The translations under genes were made by a program, and so were the position numbers. Below, in pieces: positions 16,090 through 24,165 of a DNA stretch of 35,950 nt; the first letter of the stretch is position 1, and every line of letters begins with the position of its first letter. This DNA is from Crocosphaera sp. (GTDB lineage: Bacteria > Cyanobacteriota > Cyanobacteriia > Cyanobacteriales > Microcystaceae): assembly GCA_030066295.1 (NCBI GenBank), contig JASJBX010000008.1:1-35950 (forward strand), in the 5' to 3' direction. The notes beneath the pieces are model-generated. The model did no database searches. It worked only from the letters and a program-made list of their open reading frames with translations, and was not told the origin of the DNA.

Positions 16090-17589
16090 ATGTCAAGACA
16101 AAATAAAGTTGTGGTTGTCGGTGCCGGTTGGGCCGGTTTAGGGGCAACTTATCACTTAGCAAAACAAGGTTATGATGTTACTTTATTAGAAGCATCTCCT
16201 TATCCTGGGGGTTTAGTTGCGGGTTGGAAAACGGAGGATGGAAAATCCATAGAAGCAGGAATTCATGGCTTTTGGTATCCTTATAAAAATATCTTTCAAT
16301 TAGTAGAAGAACTAGGATTAAACCCGTTTACAAATTGGACTCGTTCCTCCCAATATTCTCCAGCCGGTTTAGAGGTAGAATCACCGATTTTTCAAGATGA
16401 ACCGCTTTTGCCAACGCCATTAGGAACCTTTTTATATACTAAGTTTCAACGCCTTCCTTTAATTGATCGTTTATCGGCTTTACCCCTCCTTTATAGTTTA
16501 ATCGATTTTGATAATTCCCCGGAAGCTTGGCAACGATACGATAAGGTAACAGCTAGGGAATTATTTAAACAGTTTGGGGTGTCTTCTCGTCTCTATAAGG
16601 ATGCGTTTGAACCTATGTTATTAGTGGGTTTATTTGCCCCAGGAGAACAGTGTAGTGCAGCAGCGACATTAGGAATGCTCTATTATTTTATCTTAGCCCA
16701 TCAGGCCAATTTTGATGTGGTTTGGTGTCGGGGAACCGTAGGAGAAATGATTTTTAAACCTTGGGTGGATAAGATAGAAAGTTTAGGGGGTAAAATTTTA
16801 ACCAATAAGCGAGTTACTGATATCATTGTTAATAACCAAGGGGTGGCTAAAGGGGTTATTTGTGATCAAGAAATTTTTGCAGCCGATGCCGTTATTTTAG
16901 GGGTTAGTATTAGTGGAATCAAAAAAATAGTTAGCGGAAGTGAGGTGTTAAATCAATATCCAGAATTTTCTAATTTGTCCAACTTAGGGGGAATTGATGT
17001 TTTAGCCACTCGCTTATGGTTTGAGCAAAAAGTTGATATTCCTTTACCGTCTAACGCTTGTTTTGGTTTCGATAAAACCACAGGATGGACATTTTTTGAC
17101 CTTAATAATCTTCATGACGAATATAAAGAGTTATCAGGGAGTGTTATCGAAGCAGATTTTTACCATGCTAATCAATTATTAACCATGAATGATGAACAAA
17201 TTGTTAAAAAAGTTCATCAAGATTTAACTACTTGTGTCCCAGGCTTTGCTAATGCTAATATTGTGGATAGTCGTGTGATTAAAGTCCGTCAAGGAGTCAC
17301 CCATTTTGCCCCCGGTAGCTATCAATATTTACTCTCGGCACAATCTCCTATTACTAATTTATACTTAAGTGGAGATTGGATCACGACCCGTCATGGTTCT
17401 TGGTCACAGGAAAAAGCCTATGTTACTGGATTAGAAGCAGCTAATTTAGTCATAGAAACATTGGGAGGAAATCCTGCTAATATTATTCCTGTAGAACCGG
17501 ATGAACCTCATATTCAGTTAGGACGAATCCTTAACCAAAATTTGCGTAACATAATCAATGACTTAATCCCGCAATTTTGGCTACCCTAG
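16090..17589 (+). CDS. FAD-dependent desaturase/amine-oxidase-like protein
   Basis: The 499-residue flavoprotein opens with an FAD-binding dinucleotide fold (VVVVGAGWAGLGATYHLAKQG, about residues 7-27, with Glu at the end of the second strand, LLEASPYPGG). It ends with the C-terminal FAD motif LYLSGDWITTRHGSWSQEKAYVTGLEAA. This matches the carotenoid desaturase/amine oxidase superfamily, closest in style to phytoene and zeta-carotene desaturase-like proteins. It is not identifiable as the housekeeping CrtP or CrtQ by sight, so the substrate is left open. It starts 44 bp after the DUF2330 gene and is 22 bp before the small membrane protein. Confidence 0.8.
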   Translation: MSRQNKVVVVGAGWAGLGATYHLAKQGYDVTLLEASPYPGGLVAGWKTEDGKSIEAGIHGFWYPYKNIFQLVEELGLNPFTNWTRSSQYSPAGLEVESPIFQDEPLLPTPLGTFLYTKFQRLPLIDRLSALPLLYSLIDFDNSPEAWQRYDKVTARELFKQFGVSSRLYKDAFEPMLLVGLFAPGEQCSAAATLGMLYYFILAHQANFDVVWCRGTVGEMIFKPWVDKIESLGGKILTNKRVTDIIVNNQGVAKGVICDQEIFAADAVILGVSISGIKKIVSGSEVLNQYPEFSNLSNLGGIDVLATRLWFEQKVDIPLPSNACFGFDKTTGWTFFDLNNLHDEYKELSGSVIEADFYHANQLLTMNDEQIVKKVHQDLTTCVPGFANANIVDSRVIKVRQGVTHFAPGSYQYLLSAQSPITNLYLSGDWITTRHGSWSQEKAYVTGLEAANLVIETLGGNPANIIPVEPDEPHIQLGRILNQNLRNIINDLIPQFWLP

Positions 17590-17611
17590 ATCAAAAAATT
17601 AGAGGTTAATT

Positions 17612-17977
17612 ATGTTTGGAAGACAACCCAAAGAAGAGAAATCTCCAGAAAATATAGAGATTCCAGAGATTATGTTTCCCTCAGAATCTGAACTTGAAGA
17701 TAGTTCCCAAGACGACACAGAATTAAGCAAAATCAGTAAGAAAGAACAAGCATCAAGTATTGAAGAAAATCCCGAAATTGTCACGATTGTTGAAAAAATT
17801 AGTGGGGTTGTTTCTCCTTATTTCATCGTGGTGGTAGGACTGATTTTATCCGACCATAACTTCTTGTTAGGACTTCTACTCATTATCGTGGGAATATTGG
17901 CTTTGTTGAAAATTTCTTTAACCGATATTATCGGGTTATTTATAGAAATTAAAGATGGATTAACTTCAGATGATTGA
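17612..17977 (+). CDS. Small membrane protein with acidic N-terminus, unknown
   Basis: The 121-residue product has a Glu/Ser-rich soluble N-terminus (about residues 1-60) and two hydrophobic segments at about 68-85 and 87-105. The second continues into an amphipathic tail (TDIIGLFIEIKDGLTSDD). The overall plan of an acidic N-terminus with two short helices resembles small thylakoid-associated membrane proteins, but no specific motif is visible. It is 22 bp downstream of the flavoprotein gene, so it is probably the last gene of that operon, and it converges with the pentapeptide-repeat gene across a 13-bp gap. Confidence 0.65.
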   Translation: MFGRQPKEEKSPENIEIPEIMFPSESELEDSSQDDTELSKISKKEQASSIEENPEIVTIVEKISGVVSPYFIVVVGLILSDHNFLLGLLLIIVGILALLKISLTDIIGLFIEIKDGLTSDD

Positions 17978-17990
17978 TGGTCATTGTTTC

Positions 17991-19097
17991 TCATTTTTCA
18001 GGAAAAACTGCGCCCCTTGCTAATAAGTTAGCCTTGATTTCTGGTGTCATCCCCTCATTATTACCGAATTGAGTCCCTGTAACTAAAGCCCCACTCAAAT
18101 TAGTCTGACTTAAGTTAACATCTTGTAAATTAGCCCCTCTTAAATCAGCCCCGATTAAATTAGCTAACGCAAGACTACTACGATAGAAATCCGCTTGCTG
18201 CAGGTTAGCGTTGCCTAAATAAGCCCCACTCAAATCTGCACCACTAAACCTAGTGTAGCTTAAAATAGCTTCGCTCAGATCAGCATCGGTTAGGTTAGCC
18301 CCCCGAAAATTACTATGGGTTAAATTAGCCCCACTTAACTCAATACTACTTAATTCGGTGGCTAAAAAGTTACCTCCTGTCAATTCAATTTGGGGGTCTA
18401 ATTCGGCAAGTTTAGCTAATTCTAGTAAATTATTTGTTTTAACATCATAAAGGCTATCAATCAACTGATGTAATTGGGCCAAGTGTTCAGGTTGAATCTT
18501 CGTGGTTGGACTATCTATTCTTTGGGTTTTTCCTGATAGATTAGAAACGATTTTAATCAGAGAAATTTCAGGAGAAAGTCTTTCTTTCCACAAAAATTGA
18601 GCCAGTTTTCTTTCTAAAATACTATGTTTATTGGGATGGATATCGTGTCGCCATAATCCTGTTACGTCGGTGATGGAAATATCGGCTAAATCCATTTGAT
18701 AAGAGACAGTCACTTCCATTGATTCCCCGGTAGGTTTTATGGTGGCTAAGGGGGATAAATGCTCTATTTTAATGATAGATTGTCCTGTTTCAGCAATTAA
18801 ATGCCATACCAAACTATTCTCATAAGATTCTATTAATTTAAACGGAAGACTACCCTTTAATTTCGGTTCGACAATCTTCCCTTGTTGCACCATTAGGTTA
18901 AGTTTTCCCCCCTTAATGCCAAACTTGATTTGACCGTTGAGTAAGGATTTTTCTTGTTCATTGAAGCGAACATTTAAGTCTAGAATCAACGCTTCTTGAG
19001 ACGTTACTGATGATTTGGGGGTTACTTGCAAAAAAACGCACTTTGGATAAGGATTATAAGCGGTGTGGAGGTGGAGAGATGGGTAGGATTCTGACAT
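17991..19097 (-). CDS. Pentapeptide-repeat protein
   Basis: The 368-residue protein has an all-beta, uncharacterised N-terminal two-thirds and a C-terminal run of pentapeptide repeats (A(D/N)LXX, about residues 250-345; LSGANLTHSNFRGANLTDAD and similar) that fold as a right-handed quadrilateral beta-helix. A short tail (EIKANLLARGAVFPEK) caps the helix. Pentapeptide repeats are abundant in cyanobacteria and usually act as structural or protein-binding scaffolds. Topoisomerase-blocking members are a minority and nothing here points to one. Confidence 0.85.
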   Translation of the reverse strand: MSESYPSLHLHTAYNPYPKCVFLQVTPKSSVTSQEALILDLNVRFNEQEKSLLNGQIKFGIKGGKLNLMVQQGKIVEPKLKGSLPFKLIESYENSLVWHLIAETGQSIIKIEHLSPLATIKPTGESMEVTVSYQMDLADISITDVTGLWRHDIHPNKHSILERKLAQFLWKERLSPEISLIKIVSNLSGKTQRIDSPTTKIQPEHLAQLHQLIDSLYDVKTNNLLELAKLAELDPQIELTGGNFLATELSSIELSGANLTHSNFRGANLTDADLSEAILSYTRFSGADLSGAYLGNANLQQADFYRSSLALANLIGADLRGANLQDVNLSQTNLSGALVTGTQFGNNEGMTPEIKANLLARGAVFPEK

Positions 19098-19186
19098 GGT
19101 TGGATAGTAATCAATTCCTACTTAAAAGCATAACATTAAACATAACCAAAATCATGATTAATTATCAATTGTTAACTATTTTTTAG

Positions 19187-20347
19187 TTATAGTCTTTTCC
19201 AATGGATTTGATTACGTTCTTTATCAAAATTCCATCGCAATAAATGGGCGGGCTGTCCGGAAGAAATTATCGGCAAATTAATCGCTTTTCTCGGAGATTC
19301 TGTGGCTAAAGCAATCGCATTTCCCAAGGGACATAATTGCCATTCAACTAAGTTTTTAACCCCCATCAATAAAGGTAGGGTTGTCCCTGCTAAAATACCG
19401 TTAGCTAATCTTGCAGTTCCTTTTTTGACTTCAATTTGTCGATCATCCCAGGGATAAACCCCATCCCCTAAGCCAATGGGGGCTAAAGCATCACTGACTA
19501 GGAAAACACCCCTTTCATAGAGACTACCTCTTAATAATAATTCTATCATGGTCGGACAGACATGATTTCCATCCGCAATTAAGCCACAATAAACATCAGG
19601 ATTAATCATCGCTTCTCCCAATAAACCCGGTTGACGATGATGTAAAGAAGGCATGGCATTAAAAGCATGAGTGACCATTGAAGCTCCCATTTCAAATGCT
19701 TTTTTTGCCTGTTTTGTATTGGCTTGGGAATGACCTAAGCTAGTAATAATTCCCCGAGAAGATAGATAAGGAATAACCTCATCAGTAATGTCTAGTTCCG
19801 GTGCCAAAGTGATAATTTTAACAATAGATTCATAACCATCCAGTAACCATTCGATGGCTTCAACAGAGGGGGTTAAAAGGTATTGAGACGGATGTGCGCC
19901 TCTTTTTTCATGGTTTAAAAAAGGTCCTTCTAAATGGACTCCTAAAACTTTGGCAGTTTCTAGTTCTTCTTCTTTTTGGATCTTCATAAATCGCTCAAAA
20001 ATAGAGAGCGATCGCTGTATATTTTCAACAGAAGTAGTAACCAAGGTGGGCAAAAATCCATCAATTCCTTCCTGCCATAAAAACTCACAAATTTGGTGCA
20101 ATTTGGGTATGTGTTTTTCTTGTATTTCTGGAAAGGCTAATCCTAACCCTCCATTAATTTGTAAATCTACCCCTCCCAAGGAAATCCAATCCCCTTGAGC
20201 ATCGTATATTTTTTCTCCTTTTTGAGTTAAATTATTTACGCCCATTGAGCGAATATCTTTAATGAATCCTTGCTCATCTATCAAGATTTTTTGCTGTTCT
20301 TGATATCCGTGTAATTTAGCATTGATAATGGTAATATTTTTTAACAT
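19187..20347 (-). CDS. nagA: N-acetylglucosamine-6-phosphate deacetylase
   Basis: Metal-dependent amidohydrolase that removes acetate from GlcNAc-6-P during amino-sugar or cell-wall recycling. The 386-residue protein shows the metal ligand motif HLEGPF (about residues 140-146), GHSQAN with His (about 206-211), THAFNAM (about 225-231), DGNHV and the catalytic Asp region VSDALAPIG. Length and motif order fit NagA. No nagB is next to it. It diverges from purE across a 172-bp region that contains a Fur-like palindrome. Confidence 0.92.
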   Translation of the reverse strand: MLKNITIINAKLHGYQEQQKILIDEQGFIKDIRSMGVNNLTQKGEKIYDAQGDWISLGGVDLQINGGLGLAFPEIQEKHIPKLHQICEFLWQEGIDGFLPTLVTTSVENIQRSLSIFERFMKIQKEEELETAKVLGVHLEGPFLNHEKRGAHPSQYLLTPSVEAIEWLLDGYESIVKIITLAPELDITDEVIPYLSSRGIITSLGHSQANTKQAKKAFEMGASMVTHAFNAMPSLHHRQPGLLGEAMINPDVYCGLIADGNHVCPTMIELLLRGSLYERGVFLVSDALAPIGLGDGVYPWDDRQIEVKKGTARLANGILAGTTLPLLMGVKNLVEWQLCPLGNAIALATESPRKAINLPIISSGQPAHLLRWNFDKERNQIHWKRL

Positions 20348-20398
20348 TTTTTACTGAAAATAATGGTTATTTTTCTTGACACTTAATCAAAACAGTGA

Positions 20399-20417
20399 GA
20401 CAATGATTATCATAATG
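20399..20417. promoter_or_regulatory. Candidate Fur/Zur-type operator
   Basis: The 19-base stretch from GACAATGATTATCATAATG matches about 15 of 19 positions of the classic Fur box and contains the perfect core palindrome ATGAT-T-ATCAT. It sits between divergent nagA and purE, about 100 bp before purE and 50 bp before nagA. This is a sequence match only, and neither gene is a typical iron-regulated gene. Confidence 0.4.
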
Positions 20418-20519
20418 GGAGTGCTGACTTTTAGAGAGGGAAGGTTACATTTCCATTATGAATTAATTTCTATTGAAATGATATCATAAAATAGCTGTTT
20501 ATTCTACTATTTAATCCTC

Positions 20520-21050
20520 ATGACCTTTCCTGCTCCTGTTATCGGTGTTATCATGGGTAGCGATTCGGACTTGCCCACCATGGAGAAAGCGATCGCTGTT
20601 TGTCAACAGTTTGACGTGGGATGGGAAGTAGCCATTGTGTCAGCCCATCGCACCCCCCAAAGGATGGTTAACTACGCTCAAACTGCCCATGAAAGGGGTT
20701 TGAAGGTAATTATTGCCGGTGCAGGGGGAGCGGCCCATCTTCCGGGGATGGTAGCTTCTTTGACCCCTTTACCCGTCATTGGGGTTCCCGTTGCCACTCG
20801 TCACTTACAAGGGGTAGATTCTCTTTATTCCATTGTACAGATGCCCAGAGGGATTCCTGTGGCGACGGTAGCCATTGGTAACGCGCAAAATGCGGGACTG
20901 TTAGCGATTCAAATCTTAGGGTCTCACGATGAAACGTTACTGAAAAAAGTCCAAAGCTATCGACAAGAATTAGAACAAATGGTGTTAAATAAACAAGAAA
21001 ACTTAGACAAATTGGGTTATGAAGCTTATTTACAGGGGATGAAAGGGTAG
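20520..21050 (+). CDS. purE: 5-(carboxyamino)imidazole ribonucleotide mutase
   Basis: Class I PurE converts N5-CAIR to CAIR in purine biosynthesis. The 176-residue protein carries the family signatures [10 protein letters not shown] (about 12-21), the active His in SAHRTPQRM (about 41-49), [12 protein letters not shown] (about 66-77) and [27 protein letters not shown]. Length and motifs are normal. Its 3' end lies 43 bp before the IS element, which has not damaged it. Its partner purK is not nearby. Confidence 0.95.
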   Translation: MTFPAPVIGVIMGSDSDLPTMEKAIAVCQQFDVGWEVAIVSAHRTPQRMVNYAQTAHERGLKVIIAGAGGAAHLPGMVASLTPLPVIGVPVATRHLQGVDSLYSIVQMPRGIPVATVAIGNAQNAGLLAIQILGSHDETLLKKVQSYRQELEQMVLNKQENLDKLGYEAYLQGMKG

Positions 21051-21093
21051 CTATCATAACATTTAGCACAAATCTAGTCATATATTGAACACA

Positions 21094-21123
21094 CCCCATC
21101 TAAATCACAGATTATAGATGGGG
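21094..21123. repeat. IS605-type end hairpin next to the tnpB stop
   Basis: CCCCATCTA pairs with TAGATGGGG around a 12-base loop. The tnpB stop (TGA) lies inside it at 21105-21107, so this is the right-end hairpin and the probable 3' part of the guide (omega) RNA. Confidence 0.8.
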
Positions 21124-22541
21124 TACAGCTTGCACCCAGAAAGTTTTAGACTTCTGAGTGTCTCCAGGGTTACTGGTGTCCGCAGTGTATTTGTAGAACT
21201 TTGGCTAACAAATACCCTAGAGAAATACTTATCACCAATTAAGACAGAATACCAATATCTTGCTCCGATATTATATGAGGCTCCTAAATCAGCATTATAT
21301 TGTTTACCAGACGGAAAAGTACACAAAGAATAATTGTTTTTACTGCGTTTTACTTTCCCACTGCCATCAAAAGCATAAGCACTGGTATATTTAGGGTTAA
21401 TTGTTTGCACATCTCCCCCTAATTCTGCCCATCGGTCACTTAAAATCTCTACAATTTTTTGATGACACCATAAATGAAACTTTTGTCTCATTAAAGTGCC
21501 TTTTTTTCCTGCCTTAGCTTTCCATCCTGCTAAGTTTTCGATGACGATTACTTTGACATTATGAAGTTTAGCAAACTCAATAATTTCTCTCGAAATATAC
21601 CGAGAAATTTCTAAATTAATGTTACTTGATTTCCGATAAAGTCCTCGACAAAAGCCTTTAACAAACTTTTCTCCTGTCTTTCTATGAGTCTGTTTTGACT
21701 TTTTAGTAATCATCATCTTACGTTTATTTCGACGGTCTATGTCTCTAGCCGGATTGATAAATTTCCGAGCCTTTACAGTACCGTTCCGTCCGACAATCGA
21801 ACAGGTAGCAGCATTATTAATGCCTAAATCTACGGAACAAACATAATCTGAATCCTCCTTTTTTATCGGTTTAATTTTCACTGGCATTGAAAGCTGACAA
21901 GTCTTAGAATTAACCACTAAAGCTGGTGATTTCATTTGGTTCCCTATCACTTTATGTCGATTAAGTCCATGACCTTTAACTGTAATTTCTTCTAACCAAA
22001 CCCAATCAAAACCATTCCAAACTTTGAGAGAAACTTTTTGATAATCATCATTATATTTTACTTGTTGACCTTTATATAAGGCGGGATAAGATTGACACAT
22101 AGCTGTTAAGCGAGGCGGTCTAACTTTTCTATTTTTTCTTATCCCTGATTGCCACTCTCTGTAACGAGTTTGAAAACTAGAAACAATACCAATAGCATCG
22201 GCGATAGCTGCTCTTCTTAAATAACTAGGAAACTTGCGAAACGATGGATATTTATTAATAACTTTTTGACAATATGAATATTTAGGAATTGTATTTTTGC
22301 TAGTTGCATGAATAGATTTTTCTAGATAATTGACTTTCTCTTTATCGGTTAAATTCCCAATTAACTTCCATTCAGCATTAACAATAAAAACTAAAGGTTT
22401 TAGGAATCTTCTATATTCTTTTACTGTCAACAATAATAACGTTTTCTCTATAGATGTTACCTGGAGTTTCCAGACATCCGTACGGATCATGGAGTCCGAT
22501 TTTCTCTTTTTAGTTTTACGTTTGGTTTTAGACCTACCCAT
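21105..22541 (-). CDS. tnpB: TnpB, RNA-guided nuclease/transposon-associated protein
   Basis: A 478-residue OrfB/TnpB protein. It has the three RuvC acids: Asp in SVDLGINNAAT (about residue 240), Glu in VIVIENLAGWK (about 332-342) and Asp in YNADLGASYNIGARY (about 425). TnpB is a programmable DNA nuclease guided by a noncoding RNA from the element's right end and helps the element persist. The usual C-terminal zinc ribbon (CxxC...CxxC) is not formed here: after NPKYTSAYAF the first Cys pair is absent and only one Cys (SLCTF) remains. The gene overlaps the end hairpin. Confidence 0.88.
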   Translation of the reverse strand: MGRSKTKRKTKKRKSDSMIRTDVWKLQVTSIEKTLLLLTVKEYRRFLKPLVFIVNAEWKLIGNLTDKEKVNYLEKSIHATSKNTIPKYSYCQKVINKYPSFRKFPSYLRRAAIADAIGIVSSFQTRYREWQSGIRKNRKVRPPRLTAMCQSYPALYKGQQVKYNDDYQKVSLKVWNGFDWVWLEEITVKGHGLNRHKVIGNQMKSPALVVNSKTCQLSMPVKIKPIKKEDSDYVCSVDLGINNAATCSIVGRNGTVKARKFINPARDIDRRNKRKMMITKKSKQTHRKTGEKFVKGFCRGLYRKSSNINLEISRYISREIIEFAKLHNVKVIVIENLAGWKAKAGKKGTLMRQKFHLWCHQKIVEILSDRWAELGGDVQTINPKYTSAYAFDGSGKVKRSKNNYSLCTFPSGKQYNADLGASYNIGARYWYSVLIGDKYFSRVFVSQSSTNTLRTPVTLETLRSLKLSGCKLYPIYNL

Positions 22542-22668
22542 AACAACTAAAAATCTTGTTAACCTTTAAAGACACTAACATATATCCTGAAAATAGTCAA
22601 TTGGTTACTGGTTTAGTTATCAAAATAAAACTTCCCCTCAAAACTCTTAGTAATAGTGCTTTTCGCCT

Positions 22669-22833
22669 ACTTCTCGTCGTTTACGTTCTGAATATAAAGA
22701 ACATTTATCTCAATTTTATTGGGGGTCTAAACCTCAATTTTGGTCAGGTAGTTATGCTATCATCAGTGTTGGCGCACAAGCTCCTTTAGAACGACTTATA
22801 GAATATCTACAAAACCAAGAAACCCCAGAATAA
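22669..22833 (+). pseudogene. Decayed tnpA (Y1 transposase) C-terminus
   Basis: From 22669 the plus strand encodes TSRRLRSEYKEHLSQFYWGS, then KPQFWSGSYAIISVG and LERLIEYLQNQ, and stops at 22833. This is the C-terminal part of an IS200-type TnpA: the LRSEY, WG..FWSGSY and IEYLQNQ landmarks are characteristic. Just upstream there are in-frame stops, and the HUH and catalytic Tyr regions are missing, so the gene is a remnant. It is divergent to tnpB, as in IS605. Confidence 0.8.
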
Positions 22834-22866
22834 GGATGCTTCGCTTTTATTTATTGGTTTCGCTAA

Positions 22867-22896
22867 CCCCATCTAAATTAAAAATTTTAGATGGGG
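22867..22896. repeat. IS605-type end hairpin, distal end
   Basis: CCCCATCTAAA pairs with TTTAGATGGGG around a short A/T loop. It shares the stem of the hairpin at 21094-21123. A start codon here is possible in the dehydrogenase frame (22891) but is part of the hairpin and unlikely to be used. Confidence 0.8.
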
Positions 22897-22986
22897 ACTG
22901 CGCGAAACGATTTTGTTCAATCAAAAAATCTACAACACCACCATCAAACGAATGGTAAAATTGAGGCAGTTAGTCATGAATTTCTA

Positions 22987-23865
22987 ATGAATATTGAAAA
23001 AGTATTAATTCTTGGTTTAAATGGTGGATTTGGTCAATTATTCTCAAATTTGCTTTCAGAAGAAGCCATGACGATCTATGGTATTGACTTAGCCTCACAA
23101 CCAGATAGCTTAACTAGCTGTTCAAATTATCTGTGCTGCGATCTTAATCAACCTAACAAGCAGGCATTTGCCTTAGCTAGAGAGGTTGATTTATTGCTTA
23201 TCTGTCTTCCTGAAAGTGTAGCCTTTAGTGCATTAGAACATTTTGTTCCAGTCATACCTACGAATGGACTTGTGGTGGACACTTTATCAGTCAAAACTCC
23301 AATAGAAGAAAAAATGGCAAATTTTAGGCTAGATGTACAAATACTGAGTATTAATCCTATGTTTGCTCCAGACCTGGGATTTTGTCAAAATAACGTTACT
23401 GCTATAGACTTACAGCCTGGTTTGCGCTCTGCTAATTTTATTAATCTGATGAGAAAATGGGGGGCTAATGTGACGATCATGACTGCAAGTGAACATGATC
23501 GCTACACTGCTATAACCCAAGTTTTGACCCACGCGGCTATTATTGCTTTTGGACTTTGTTTAACAAAGCTTGATGTTGAAACCGACAAATTATTATCGGT
23601 TTCAACACCAGTGCATCGAACAATGCTTAAACTCTTAGCTCGTATTACGAGCCAACACCCTGACATTTACTGGAGAATTCAGTTAGATAATCCATACGGG
23701 AAACAGATGCGAGAAGCATTACTCAACAGTTTGAAGCAATTAGACTTACTAGCTGATGTCAAGGCTCAACAAGAATTTTGTCGCATACTATCTACTAATC
23801 AAGAAACGCTTTCACCATTTTTAGATGAATTAGTGACTGATTTCTCAGATTTATTCAAATCTTGA
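22987..23865 (+). CDS. Prephenate dehydrogenase homologue, likely PapC-type
   Basis: The protein (292 residues from the ATG at 22987) has a Rossmann fold (VLILGLNGGFGQLFSNLL), an NAD-binding acidic end (IYGIDLA), and TyrA-like motifs such as VVDTLSVKTP and the His-containing SINPMFAPDLG. An ITQVLTHA segment replaces the usual ITH.L helix. In the 4-aminophenylalanine route, PapC oxidatively decarboxylates 4-amino-4-deoxyprephenate. In primary metabolism TyrA acts on prephenate. I favour PapC because of its neighbours, while similarity alone cannot exclude TyrA. I reject a longer start at 22891 because it lies in the IS hairpin. The gene converges with the mutase, and their 3' ends overlap by 67 bp. 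Confidence 0.75.
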   Translation: MNIEKVLILGLNGGFGQLFSNLLSEEAMTIYGIDLASQPDSLTSCSNYLCCDLNQPNKQAFALAREVDLLLICLPESVAFSALEHFVPVIPTNGLVVDTLSVKTPIEEKMANFRLDVQILSINPMFAPDLGFCQNNVTAIDLQPGLRSANFINLMRKWGANVTIMTASEHDRYTAITQVLTHAAIIAFGLCLTKLDVETDKLLSVSTPVHRTMLKLLARITSQHPDIYWRIQLDNPYGKQMREALLNSLKQLDLLADVKAQQEFCRILSTNQETLSPFLDELVTDFSDLFKS

Positions 23866-24131
23866 AATAGCTGGTCTTCAATCTGACAAGTTTCAAAAAT
23901 GATGCGCTCATAAAGTTCATAGAAGAAGTTTGGATTAATTCCATATTTTTCTCCAAGCCTTGCACATCTTTCTTGTACGGCTTTGACTCGCGCTGGTTGC
24001 ATTACTGGTATTCCCATCTTTTTTTTATATATTGCTACTTGTTTACAAATAGCGAAACGTCGAACTAATACTTGAACGAGTGTTTCGTCAAGACGATCAA
24101 TCTCCTGTCTATAATCTTTGAGATCCTTCAT
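23799..24131 (-). CDS. Chorismate-mutase-family protein, likely PapB-type
   Basis: A 110-residue AroQ-type helical protein with Arg8, Arg25 and Lys36 of the usual active site (E. coli Arg11, Arg28, Lys39). At the positions of E. coli Asp48 and Glu52 it has Gln45 and Val49, in MQPARV, where ordinary chorismate mutases read D-x-x-R-E. Such changes suit a substrate other than chorismate. In the 4-aminophenylalanine pathway PapB rearranges 4-amino-4-deoxychorismate. ATG start with GGAG nine bases upstream. It is the last gene of the minus-strand operon and overlaps papC at its end. An isochorismate-pyruvate lyase is a less likely alternative. Confidence 0.75.
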   Translation of the reverse strand: MKDLKDYRQEIDRLDETLVQVLVRRFAICKQVAIYKKKMGIPVMQPARVKAVQERCARLGEKYGINPNFFYELYERIIFETCQIEDQLFQDLNKSEKSVTNSSKNGESVS

Positions 24132-24165
24132 GAGCTTTTATCTCCAGTATCAATGAATATTATTA

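Larger units (their letters stand above)
21094..22896. mobile_element. IS200/IS605-type insertion sequence
   Basis: The element is bounded by two 30-bp imperfect palindromes of the same plan: CCCCATCTAAATCACAG... ending TAGATGGGG at 21094-21123, and CCCCATCTAAATTAAAA... ending TTTAGATGGGG at 22867-22896. Terminal hairpins with no conventional inverted repeats are the IS200/IS605 hallmark. It carries tnpB on the minus strand and a decayed tnpA on the plus strand. The exact ends lie a few to a few tens of bases outside the hairpins. It sits between purE and the biosynthetic cluster. As tnpA is broken it could only move with help from another copy. Confidence 0.85.

Noticed and set aside
22556-22789. 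77-codon plus-strand frame in the IS element
   Set aside because: Its frame disagrees with the recognisable TnpA C-terminus in the overlapping frame, so it is a chance frame over a decayed tnpA.
22891-22986. Longer start of the prephenate-dehydrogenase homologue
   Set aside because: The first ATG at 22891 lies inside the IS end hairpin, the extra 32 residues show no homology, and the Rossmann motif begins right after the ATG at 22987.
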